Below are positions 26,320 through 34,023 of a stretch of DNA of 64,000 nt, in pieces. Positions within the stretch are counted from its first letter, which is position 1. Every line of letters starts with the position of its first letter. The stretch is from Flavobacterium jumunjinense. GTDB taxonomy: Bacteria; Bacteroidota; Bacteroidia; Flavobacteriales; Flavobacteriaceae. The position numbers and the translations under genes were made by a program. The notes beneath the pieces were generated by a model. The model had not been told where the DNA came from and did no database searches. It saw only the letters and a list, made by a program, of their open reading frames with translations. The stretch spans positions 4,030,001 through 4,094,000 of the forward strand of contig NZ_CP091285.1 of the NCBI RefSeq assembly GCF_021650975.2, given 5' to 3'.

Positions 26320-26551
26320 ACAAATAAGTGTCGTAGAGAAGAGTTACTTCGTAACTATAACGGTCCTAAGGTAGCGTAATTCGGGCGACCGAACGAGCGA
26401 AGTTGGGTTGAAAACCAACAGGGTAAAAGTTTTCGCTAGAAAATGCAAGTCTCTCGTAGATGTAGAATTACCGGTTCACTGTCCGAAAAAATCGGATAAG
26501 AACGGCTGCTCTTAAAGAGCAATTTCTCTTCTCGTTTTTTACCTTATTTGT
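26320..26551 (+). ncRNA. Y-RNA-like RNA 7 carrying a 23S rRNA helix-69 mimic
   Basis: ACAAATAAG (26320) pairs with CTTATTTGT (26543) and AGAAGAG with CTCTTCT around the Ro-type loop TGTCGTAG / CGTTTTTTAC. Bases 26350-26376 are a 27-base exact match, from my knowledge, to the universally conserved 23S rRNA helix 69 loop and its 3' flank (CGTAACTATAACGG, then TCCTAAGGTAGCG). AATTC, CGACC and ACGA..GCG words like those of helix 71 follow, with its hairpin shortened. Other hairpins inside: GTTGG/CCAAC, AGCGAA/TTCGCT, TCCGA/TCGGA and TGCTCT/AGAGCA. It has 232 bases in total and is no rRNA gene. Confidence 0.8.
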
Positions 26552-26560
26552 ATATAAAAT

Positions 26561-26590
26561 AAAAGAATGTCATAGTAAAGTGATACTTCG
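26561..26590 (+). ncRNA. remnant of an eighth Y-like RNA (5' strand only)
   Basis: AAAAGAATGTCATAGTAAAG and then TGATACTTCG repeats the 5' Ro-stem pattern of RNAs 1-7, but no matching 3' strand (CTTTA...AC-CTTTT) is found downstream before the HNH gene. It looks truncated, and a dispersed repeat now follows. Confidence 0.5.
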
Positions 26591-26619
26591 TCCACATTTC
26601 AATTTTTTATAACCTCAAA

Positions 26620-26658
26620 CTTGTCATCCTGAAAGGATCTCATTAGAGGAGACACAAG
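26620..26658. repeat. short palindromic dispersed repeat
   Basis: CTTGT...ACAAG and ATCC/GGAT arms around TGTCATCCTGAAAGG. This is a small hairpin element of the type scattered in Flavobacterium-like genomes; a related GAGACTCCTCC...GGAGTGACA block occurs at 30544-30571. Confidence 0.5.
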
Positions 26659-26675
26659 AAGAATTATAAATATTT

Positions 26676-27665
26676 TTATTTTTTTAATCCTAGCTCATCT
26701 ACAATATCTCTAGTGAATTTTGACAATGGTTTTTTTTCATCATTAACTAAATCAAATTCTTTACCAAAAGCCAAAAGATAAGCATCATCAATACTCTTTA
26801 TAATATTAGGGAAATCTGATTGAAGATTTTTTAAGTAGGAGTCTGAAAAAACTCTTCGTTTATTAATTATCTCATTTAACTCTTGACTATGAACCGAATA
26901 TTGTTCTCTTAATTTAAAAAGTTTTATATTTTCCTTTGACTTTCTTATATGGTCATCATTTCCTAAAAATAAAAAATCGATTAGTGGTTTTCCTTTACCA
27001 ATTATCTCATCATAATTTTTAGGCAAATATGTAAAAATTGTTTTGTTATCAAAGCCTTCAGCATAAGGATAAATATTATCTTTAATAGATGTATTATTTT
27101 TACCTTTTGCGTTTCGATTACAAATGACACAACATGGTATCAAATTATAAAAGGATAACCGAAAATATGGATAAATCGATTTTGCTAAAAAATGATCAAA
27201 ATCTCCTCGAACAAACTTTTTATCATCATCACCTACTGTAGTTATATATGTCCTATTACAATAGGCACAAGTGTTGGTTCCAATATCAATTGAAACTTGA
27301 TAAGCTTTCCATATATCTTGAGATTCATAAAACAAAATTTGATTAATTGCTTTCTTAAATGGTGTGTCAACTCTCTTCTTTGATTCAGTTGATTTATCAA
27401 TTTCCAGTTTATAATTATCTTCAAATAGTTTTTTTAGTTCATCATTATATTTTTTAATAAACTGTCTACTTAGTGGGGATTTTATTAAATCTGGAATTTC
27501 TTTTTCAAGAAAATCTCCTAAAGGCTTATTTGTATTATTGGTATAAAATTTATTTAACAAGGCTTTATTCTCTTTTATTTTTGATAAAATAGATTTTTCA
27601 ATACGAATATAAAATTTCTCACTAATTTTTTCTAAATCTCTATTTTTTGAATTTAAATTTATCAT
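26676..27665 (-). CDS. HNH endonuclease, Septu-like PtuB partner
   Basis: A 329-residue protein. Residues 1-110 are helical. A zinc-stabilised HNH site follows: CAYCNRT at 133-139, DFDHFLAKSIYP at 155-166 (catalytic His), N174 and CCVICNRNAKGKN at 178-190. This CxxC...DxxH...N...CxxC layout is the usual one in nucleases of two-gene ATPase/HNH defence systems. It follows the ATPase gene by 2 bases on the same strand. By analogy with Septu it would cut nucleic acid when released or activated by the ATPase during phage infection. Whether DNA or RNA is cut cannot be told from the sequence. Confidence 0.8.
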   Translation of the reverse strand: MINLNSKNRDLEKISEKFYIRIEKSILSKIKENKALLNKFYTNNTNKPLGDFLEKEIPDLIKSPLSRQFIKKYNDELKKLFEDNYKLEIDKSTESKKRVDTPFKKAINQILFYESQDIWKAYQVSIDIGTNTCAYCNRTYITTVGDDDKKFVRGDFDHFLAKSIYPYFRLSFYNLIPCCVICNRNAKGKNNTSIKDNIYPYAEGFDNKTIFTYLPKNYDEIIGKGKPLIDFLFLGNDDHIRKSKENIKLFKLREQYSVHSQELNEIINKRRVFSDSYLKNLQSDFPNIIKSIDDAYLLAFGKEFDLVNDEKKPLSKFTRDIVDELGLKK

Positions 27666-27667
27666 TT

Positions 27668-30016
27668 CTAATTATTTAAATCATTTATCTTTTTCTCATA
27701 ATATCTCCTTAACCCAACTTTATCATTTTGTTCTGTTGCAAGAAAATATAATTGATATAATTTATCTCTTACCAATGAATCTCCAATTAATCCAATAAAA
27801 TTTTCTCCTCCTAATACTTCTAGCTTCTTTAATGACTTTTTCAATGAATTAGGCTTATTAAGCCTTCGATTTGAATATGCTTCATTAACTACTTTAGCAA
27901 ATTCATCTATTTTCATTCTTGAATATTCACCTATAGTAGATTTCATAAAGAAATTATCAATCAAAGAATCATGAATATTAGTTCCAAAAGTTCCATCCGT
28001 AGAAAAATCTACTCCATTATCATCATTTTTACCCTTAAGTAAAAGAGTATTCTGTTTAGGTATATCAGAAAGAATAAATGGAGAATGTGTAGAAAAAAGA
28101 AAATTTAATCCTTTTATTCTTTTTTCTGAATCTTCATTTATGTATTTTAACCTTTTAATGTTATTGAGTAAATCATTTATAAATTCCCGTTGGAAATCTG
28201 GATGGAAATATAATTCTATTTCATCAAATATAATATTCACATAATTGTATTTTATGCGATGTACTTCTTTATTTGATTTATGTACTGAGAAAATATTATT
28301 TAGATGATAAACAATTGAGTTTATTGTATGAATCTTATGTTGTTCACCAGAACTTAAATGATAAAGTCTTGGAAGTTTATTCTCTTTATCTTTATTATAA
28401 ACTATTTTATCTTTTTTTTCATCCAATATAAAATCAAATTCAAAAATAGAAGGAGGTATTCGTTCAAAAATTAAATACAATTCAGCAACACTCTTTATCT
28501 CCATCCATTCTAGCAATTCATATAAATCAAAATCAATAAATTCTTTTTCTTCATTCCAAAGCAAATTACTTTTTTTATCTAAACTTTTTTTTAAAAAGAA
28601 CATCGCTCTAGAAATTTTAAATGTAATATGTGAGTTATCACCTTTTAATTTAGGTAATACTTTTCTAAAATAAATTGTTAAATTACTATTAAATTCATTT
28701 ATAGTATATTCTGGATAATTTAGCAGTATTTTTTTTATTTTACTTATTAGATAATTAATTATAATTCTTGAATAAGGTAAATTTTTATTTTGTACATTTA
28801 TTTGAGTAAAAGTGTCGAAATAAAGTGGTAAAAGTTCCATAACTAGATTTACATCATTTATATCACCTTTTATTATAAAATTTTCTTTCTCTTCTTTAGA
28901 ACCATAATCTCCGAGTTCAATATTATTGTACTTTTTATCATCAACATTATATTTAAATCTTACCTTGTAAACATATTGATTTTCAGTTATATTTATCTTT
29001 TTAGAACTATCCTTATTATGTAAAGCTTCTATTAATAAATTTATTAGCAGGCGAGATTTTGCAAGTTCATTTTCAACATTTATATCTATGTTTCCATCAG
29101 TTCTCATTGGGTTTATTACTGCTGGTGTTTTATACCCATCATTCTTATGAAATAAAGTATTTATCCAATATCCTAAATGTTCTGAATTTAAAGCATGATG
29201 AGAATAATTCAACATAACAGAATAGAAAAAAAAATCCAAAACATCATAGTTATCAATATTCTTTGACCCTACATTTTTATCTTCTTTTTTTGCTGCAAAT
29301 TGTTTAATGTTGATAACCAATTTATCTGCCGTATTAAATTCGTAAACTAAATCATTAATCTCAAAATAGATACTACATTTTAAATTTTTTAAAATAAAGT
29401 TGTGTTCTTTTTTAGATTCTTTAATGTTCGTATCCCATACTTTTTTGTTTTTTTGTAAATCATTTAGCTTAAATTCATAATCTAGAATTTCGTCCAATTT
29501 TTCTTTAAAATCAGCAACTTGCTTGTCTGTATTTTTATTAGAATTAATTTTTTCAACGCAATCTTCCAACTCATCTCTTTTTTTAAGGAATAATGCTATC
29601 TTTTTATCATTGGAAATATTTTTCTCTAATAAATCTTCATGAAATGGTTTTAATATTGGTTCATTATTCTTTAATTTAGATGTTGTTCCTAACACATAGA
29701 TACTATATAAAAAAAGCTCAATTATAGTACTTTTTCCAGTACCATTTTTCCCAACTATTGCAGAAATATTTATTTCTAAATCACCAATTTTATATAAGCC
29801 ATCGGGCACTAATTGTTCTATAGAATAACTATCAATAGAATCTTGATTATTTATAAAATCTTTCCCAAATTTATTATAAAATTTATATTCACTGTAAAAC
29901 TGATATAATTTACCTTTCTCTAAAACTTTAGTAAATTTTATATCACAATCATTATGAGGTCTTATTGCTATTAATTTAAATCCACTCATGCTTTTTTTAT
30001 TTGTTTTAACTCCCAT
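27668..30016 (-). CDS. SMC-like AAA ATPase, Septu-like PtuA partner
   Basis: A 782-residue cytoplasmic ATPase. Walker A is GKNGTGKST at 89-97; a long helical, coiled-coil-prone insert rich in Lys/Glu/Asn follows. The signature HLSSGEQHKI lies near 565 and Walker B IIFDEIELYFHPDFQREF near 615, with FSTHSPFIL shortly after (switch His). This ABC-ATPase-like AAA family (AAA_15/21) occurs in OLD, Septu and retron-linked defence systems. The pairing with an HNH gene 2 bases downstream favours Septu. Codon use is very AT-rich, and it points against the RNA genes. Confidence 0.82.
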   Translation of the reverse strand: MGVKTNKKSMSGFKLIAIRPHNDCDIKFTKVLEKGKLYQFYSEYKFYNKFGKDFINNQDSIDSYSIEQLVPDGLYKIGDLEINISAIVGKNGTGKSTIIELFLYSIYVLGTTSKLKNNEPILKPFHEDLLEKNISNDKKIALFLKKRDELEDCVEKINSNKNTDKQVADFKEKLDEILDYEFKLNDLQKNKKVWDTNIKESKKEHNFILKNLKCSIYFEINDLVYEFNTADKLVINIKQFAAKKEDKNVGSKNIDNYDVLDFFFYSVMLNYSHHALNSEHLGYWINTLFHKNDGYKTPAVINPMRTDGNIDINVENELAKSRLLINLLIEALHNKDSSKKINITENQYVYKVRFKYNVDDKKYNNIELGDYGSKEEKENFIIKGDINDVNLVMELLPLYFDTFTQINVQNKNLPYSRIIINYLISKIKKILLNYPEYTINEFNSNLTIYFRKVLPKLKGDNSHITFKISRAMFFLKKSLDKKSNLLWNEEKEFIDFDLYELLEWMEIKSVAELYLIFERIPPSIFEFDFILDEKKDKIVYNKDKENKLPRLYHLSSGEQHKIHTINSIVYHLNNIFSVHKSNKEVHRIKYNYVNIIFDEIELYFHPDFQREFINDLLNNIKRLKYINEDSEKRIKGLNFLFSTHSPFILSDIPKQNTLLLKGKNDDNGVDFSTDGTFGTNIHDSLIDNFFMKSTIGEYSRMKIDEFAKVVNEAYSNRRLNKPNSLKKSLKKLEVLGGENFIGLIGDSLVRDKLYQLYFLATEQNDKVGLRRYYEKKINDLNN

Positions 30017-30260
30017 TTACAAGCCAATAAAATCATTTACAAAATAAATGTTTCCAAGAACTTTATCAAACCTAACCATTTCCAGTAAGATTAACAATAG
30101 TAAAACTAACTGTTTTTATACTCATTAAGTTTTCTAACAAAAAACAAAATACTTCATTTTTGAGTTACAAATGGGATGACAATATTGTGGTGAAGGTTCA
30201 GTGATTCTCTTTTTTTAAGAATCAAACAAGTTTCAAAAACCAACTTACAACCTCTAACCT

Positions 30261-30449
30261 ATTAAACAATAGCAAAAAGACTATAATTAATACCTTTTTG
30301 CTATTAAATAATATCTTTAAGATTATAATTCGTTATGTTTTGGTTATAATGAATAGCTTCTAGGTTATAATTAAAATCTAAGAGTCTATAATTTTAACCT
30401 TTTTTAATATAATTAATACCTTTTCGTATATAATTCCTTTTGGGGGTAA
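30261..30449. repeat. 21-base tandem array, about eight decayed units
   Basis: The word TATAATT (or a close variant) recurs at 30282, 30324, 30345, 30366, 30387, 30408 and 30429, always in multiples of exactly 21 bases. The best unit is TATAATTAATACCTTTTNGTA (30282 and 30408). Units at 30261 and 30303 are more divergent (ATTAAAYAATA...). No spacers exist, so it is not a CRISPR. The intergenic stretch 30017-30260 before it holds no gene that I can see. Confidence 0.75.
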
Positions 30450-30471
30450 ACCCAAAATAGCTTAAAAAAAT

Positions 30472-30610
30472 AAAATGAAGCTGTCCTAAAAATCAGTAAT
30501 CTTTCATTTTCGACACTAGGATAAATCATATAACATTAATTATGAGACTCCTCCTAACGTCGGAGTGACAAACAGGTGTTTATTTTTTACTTTTCGGACA
30601 GCTTCATTTT
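30472..30610. repeat. 15-base inverted repeats flanking an insert next to HD-Pnk
   Basis: AAAATGAAGCTGTCC at 30472-30486 and its exact complement GGACAGCTTCATTTT at 30596-30610 flank 109 bases holding a GACTCCTCC...GGAGTGACA repeat. The arms and T-run on the minus-strand side look like a terminator (minus strand, after the HD-Pnk gene) that was split by an insertion. Confidence 0.6.
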
Positions 30611-30611
30611 T

Positions 30612-31718
30612 TTACTCCTCTTCATAATAGAACACCTCATGGGCTTCAAAAAGACTAGGTGGTTGCCACTTTAATAGCATTTTAAACAAAACGGTTTCGG
30701 GTACTTTTCTTTCCCGATTATGATTTTGTTGCAACCACTTTTTATGTGGTTTTTCAATATAATGAATCACAACTTTGGCTTTATAATCGGTAAATAATTC
30801 AATGAGTTGTGTACGCATTAATTGAGACGTATTCGTAGCATTCCAAACAAAATCTTGTCCAGAAGCTAAATACTGTTTGGCTCTTTTTTTGGCTTCTTGC
30901 ACTACTCTACCATTTCCAGCAATGTCTGTTGGTGCTACTTTCAATTCAATACGCAAAGCATCTAGCGAAACAATAGGTAAATCTAGATTTTGTTTAATAA
31001 AATAATCTTTTCCCATGCCTGGTAATGCCGACAATACATGAACGGTAGCTTTATAACTATCGAACGGTTCATAATCAGGATACATTTCGTCTGTATTGAA
31101 ATAATGAAAACGCCCTTCTGAAGTAGTAAATGCTCTTGGTTTTCCAAAACAATTATGCTCTTCACACATCATTTTAAATAGCGTTACCCGATCTAGCATT
31201 TCCTTTTGATCGGCACAGATTCTTCCTAAAACATCCGCTTTTGCTAAAATGTACAACCAAAGTGTATTGGTTTCTAAAGCAACTTTTAACAATTCCTTTT
31301 CTGGATTTTTCTTTTCCATTAACCAAATTGGAAATCCGTGATAACGAACCAAACCCACTAGTTGTTCTCTTTCTTTCACGGTTAATCCTCCTTTTTCAAA
31401 AAGAATATTCCGAAAGGTAAACGCTCCTTTTTTAGCATGACCTGGTGAAAGTATTCTACCCTTTTCTTCTACAGTAGTACTTCTTTTTTCAATATCATGA
31501 GCCAAAGCAGCCGCAAGAAGCATTTCTTGTTCCCAAGATGCTAATGCTTGAAATTCTTCCAAATCTTGCATGGCTTGTAGTACCATTTGTGTATGTATGG
31601 CTACATTTCCTTCTGCATGATGGATGCTATCTTGTGGCACCGATTGCATATCGGCTACCCAAGGAAACTCTTTTTCAAGAGCTTCCCAATTGCTATAATT
31701 ATTTGTAAGTGTCCACAT
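30612..31718 (-). CDS. HD-Pnk: 2',3'-phosphoesterase HD domain fused to 5'-OH polynucleotide kinase
   Basis: End-healing enzyme for broken RNA. Residues about 30-190 are an HD phosphohydrolase (H42 in AIHTQM, AHDIEK with H74/D75, RYHGFP with H127) that would remove 2',3'-cyclic or 3' phosphates. Residues about 225-368 are a P-loop kinase (LSALPGMGKDYF, 229-240) that would phosphorylate 5'-OH ends. The order N-HD, C-Pnk matches the enzyme characterised from Runella slithyformis. It overlaps the ligase gene upstream by 20 bases, so healing and sealing are co-expressed. Confidence 0.88.
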   Translation of the reverse strand: MWTLTNNYSNWEALEKEFPWVADMQSVPQDSIHHAEGNVAIHTQMVLQAMQDLEEFQALASWEQEMLLAAALAHDIEKRSTTVEEKGRILSPGHAKKGAFTFRNILFEKGGLTVKEREQLVGLVRYHGFPIWLMEKKNPEKELLKVALETNTLWLYILAKADVLGRICADQKEMLDRVTLFKMMCEEHNCFGKPRAFTTSEGRFHYFNTDEMYPDYEPFDSYKATVHVLSALPGMGKDYFIKQNLDLPIVSLDALRIELKVAPTDIAGNGRVVQEAKKRAKQYLASGQDFVWNATNTSQLMRTQLIELFTDYKAKVVIHYIEKPHKKWLQQNHNRERKVPETVLFKMLLKWQPPSLFEAHEVFYYEEE

Positions 31719-32409
31719 TTCTTTCCCAATTTAAATTTGCTCTTTTCCAGTTTCTTGTCCAATGTTCGTCTGTTTTTACATGATTTTTTCGAACATATTT
31801 AAAAACATTTTTGTAGAAATCATCTACTAAATAAGCGTTTGTATTTCTTGCCACTACACCTTCCATAGTACAAGGTTGTTTGGTATAAGTATCCAAGGAA
31901 TCAAAACGACTGGGTTGCGCAATTGTGTTTAAAATTTTTTCTTTAAAACTAGCTTGTGTTTCTTCTTTTGGTTGTATCATATCCAAAACAGGAACCGTAG
32001 GCAATTCAAGTAAATTTGCATAAAAAACGACTTCTTCCCATGATAGCCAACGCTCCTTATGTCTTACTGCAAATACGTAAAAATGTTTGTCGATATTGGG
32101 ATATTCTATGGAATGAATAGCATATAGATTCTCTCCAAAAATTTCCAATTCATTTAATTCATTACGTATTAATTGCCAGTATTCTTTAAGGTAATTTGCC
32201 CAAGGATGTAGCGTGGGTGCAGCATGCGATCGTGAAAAAACACCATACTGATTGAGACAAGTATTTTCACCGTCTAATTTTTCCGTGATTAGTAATTCAG
32301 GAATTTGTTGTATATAGTCCCAATAGTCATGACTGATTCTGTCATCGCTGGTTGTTCCAGGTGAAAAGGGAAAGTGATACGTTCTATTGTATTTTTTTGA
32401 TAAACTCAT
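31699..32409 (-). CDS. Rnl2-like ATP-dependent RNA ligase, partner of HD-Pnk
   Basis: A 236-residue nucleotidyltransferase-fold ligase. Motif I is EKLDGEN with Lys44 as the AMP acceptor, motif III FGENLYAIHSIEY at 91-103, motif IV EGVVAR at 183-188, and motif V FKYVRKNH at 203-210. The start MSLSKKYNRTYH at 32409 is preferred over an in-frame ATG at 32442 because the family begins with this KY.RTYH block. It is compact, without the C-terminal domain of T4 Rnl2. It would seal 3'-OH/5'-P ends made by the HD-Pnk encoded in the overlapping next gene. Confidence 0.88.
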   Translation of the reverse strand: MSLSKKYNRTYHFPFSPGTTSDDRISHDYWDYIQQIPELLITEKLDGENTCLNQYGVFSRSHAAPTLHPWANYLKEYWQLIRNELNELEIFGENLYAIHSIEYPNIDKHFYVFAVRHKERWLSWEEVVFYANLLELPTVPVLDMIQPKEETQASFKEKILNTIAQPSRFDSLDTYTKQPCTMEGVVARNTNAYLVDDFYKNVFKYVRKNHVKTDEHWTRNWKRANLNWERNVDTYK

Positions 32410-32588
32410 TTGTGTAATTTTTATATAATAAAGTATTGACATAACAAAACTTCCTCATAGTTTATGAGGTGAAGTCAATTGGTTTATATAAAAAGTATTA
32501 CACTGTAAATAGTCTTAAAAGGTTGCAACTTGATTTATCAATTCTGAAGTGCAAAAGTAGTCTTTTTTTTAATTTAAAAGACAATTTT

Positions 32589-32630
32589 ACTAATTTCACT
32601 AATTATTTTGTAAAAATTAGTGAAATTAGT
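32589..32630. promoter_or_regulatory. 16-base perfect inverted repeat before the ligase/HD-Pnk operon
   Basis: ACTAATTTCACTAATT and its exact complement are separated by 10 bases. A TACTTTTG box (TAnnTTTG) on the minus strand follows within about 50 bases, so an operator for the ligase operon is possible. It also lies just after the stop of the desaturase-family gene, but no T-run follows, so a terminator is less likely. Confidence 0.55.
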
Positions 32631-32643
32631 GTTCAATAAACTC

Positions 32644-33366
32644 TTATTCTTTATGCACGTCTTTAAACTGTATCATGTCTAATAATCGTTGTTCTTTTTC
32701 ATTATCAAAACCGCAAGTAGATTGAAACTCTTTTGGATTTTCATAGGTTCCAAACAACATATCCCACCACACAATATCTCCGTAATTATTAGTATGTTTA
32801 TCGTATTCGTGGTGAATGCGATGCATTTCTGGTCGTTGAAAAATGTAACCAATCCATTGCGGTGTTTTTACATTCGTATGATAGAAAAATTCGCCCAAAG
32901 CCGTAAATAAAGTATAAACAGCTCCTGCTTCGATACTCAAACCCAAAGTAGTGAAAACTAAAAGGCTACCAATAATGGAATTTATTGTCATTTCTAACGG
33001 ATGCTTATAGAACGAAGTAATAACTTCTAAGCGCTGTGGACTATGGTGTATTTGGTGAAAATGTGTCCAAAGAAAATCGATTTTATGTCTCCATCTGTGC
33101 CACCAATAAAAAATAAAAGTGGCAATAAAATAGGCAATTAAACCCCCAAAAAAAGGATTCACATGATCTGATAAATGAAATAATGAAATTTTTGACAACC
33201 AAATTTCCCATGTATAACCAGCTAATGTAACTACACCAAGTTGAATAAAATTAACTGCTAAGACACGTATTGTCCAAGTAGGTACTTCTGGTAATTTCCA
33301 CCCAGGAATCATACGTTCTAATATAAAGCAGAAGCCAAAAACGATAAAAATAATTAATAATGTCAT
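32644..33366 (-). CDS. sterol desaturase / fatty acid hydroxylase family membrane protein
   Basis: A 240-residue integral membrane di-iron enzyme. Histidine clusters are HQIHH (in THFHQIHHSPQRLE), HRIHHEYD and others (WWHRWRH) as in the FA hydroxylase superfamily; four to five membrane helices precede and surround them. The ATG at 33366 is chosen; a longer frame would need a TTG at 33405. The substrate (sterol, carotenoid or fatty acid) is not predictable. It is unrelated to RNA repair by sequence and appears to be resident chromosome inside the island. Confidence 0.85.
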   Translation of the reverse strand: MTLLIIFIVFGFCFILERMIPGWKLPEVPTWTIRVLAVNFIQLGVVTLAGYTWEIWLSKISLFHLSDHVNPFFGGLIAYFIATFIFYWWHRWRHKIDFLWTHFHQIHHSPQRLEVITSFYKHPLEMTINSIIGSLLVFTTLGLSIEAGAVYTLFTALGEFFYHTNVKTPQWIGYIFQRPEMHRIHHEYDKHTNNYGDIVWWDMLFGTYENPKEFQSTCGFDNEKEQRLLDMIQFKDVHKE

Positions 33367-33422
33367 GATAATTTTGTTTGCGATTCTATTCGTCAAAATT
33401 ACCAAGCTAGCTTATTACAATT

Positions 33423-33469
33423 GATGCACCTAAGTTAAGAAATCACAACAAAATTCTTTTTCTTATTCT
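33423..33469. repeat. 47-base direct repeat, left copy
   Basis: Matches 33977-34023 with a single mismatch. It begins GATGCACCTAAGTTAAGAAA and ends TTCTTTTTCTTATTCT. The right copy contains the last codons and stop of the Crp/Fnr gene. In this copy the TAG stop has become TTG, so reading continues to a TGA at 33443. Confidence 0.8.
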
Positions 33470-33924
33470 CTTAAAAATGTAATTTAATAAATTAATTAAA
33501 AAATAGATTGATAAAATACTTAATGTTGATAACATTTCAAGATTAATTATCATCCAAGTTCCTTTGTCTATATTATGCCTACCATAAAATCCTGTTTTTT
33601 CTACATTAATAATCCAATATAAAAGACCTAAAAAAATTGAACATATACATATAATTGAAAAAAGAATTGACTTTACAAGCCAGCCATTGATGGCATGTTT
33701 TTTATCTATATTCTTTGTAATTATAATTAATAATAATGGATGAAATAGGGCATTAAAAAAAAAGAAAAAGTTGACACTAGAACAAAGTCTAATTGCCATA
33801 AAAAGAATAAAATGAAATTAGAATATAAAGTTAATTTGGAAATTGTAGTACTTATTTCAAATAAATAGTTTAGGGTGTTTTTATTTGATTCCCTATTATT
33901 TAAAAAAGATTTTATCTGTATCAT
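33443..33924 (-). pseudogene. small membrane protein gene with a frameshift at a T9 tract
   Basis: Two overlapping frames (33727-33924, and 33443-33799) would join into one protein of about 160 residues with three to four membrane helices if one base were added or removed in the nine-T tract (A9 at 33755-33763 on the plus strand). The first part has a perfect TAnnTTTG box upstream (TATATTTG near 33950). The last residues RIRKRILL come from a duplicated end of the neighbouring Crp gene. The break may be real, phase-variable or a sequencing error. The protein family is unknown. Confidence 0.5.
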
Positions 33925-33976
33925 ACCATTTATTTTTATTTTAAAAACAAATATATTAGTAGATTAAATATAATAA

Positions 33977-34023
33977 GATGCACCTAAGTTAAGAAATCAC
34001 TACAAAATTCTTTTTCTTATTCT
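33977..34023. repeat. 47-base direct repeat, right copy (end of Crp/Fnr gene)
   Basis: The original-looking copy, including the codons for RIRKRIL and the TAG stop. Together with 33423-33469 it brackets the 507-base insert that carries the small membrane protein gene. Confidence 0.8.

Noticed and set aside
26345..26385. Fragment of a 23S rRNA gene
   Set aside because: Only one short block matches, surrounded by unrelated hairpins and the Ro-type stem; no other rRNA parts are present.
30261..30449. CRISPR array
   Set aside because: Units are 21 bases, directly adjacent and degenerate, with no unique spacers and no cas genes nearby.
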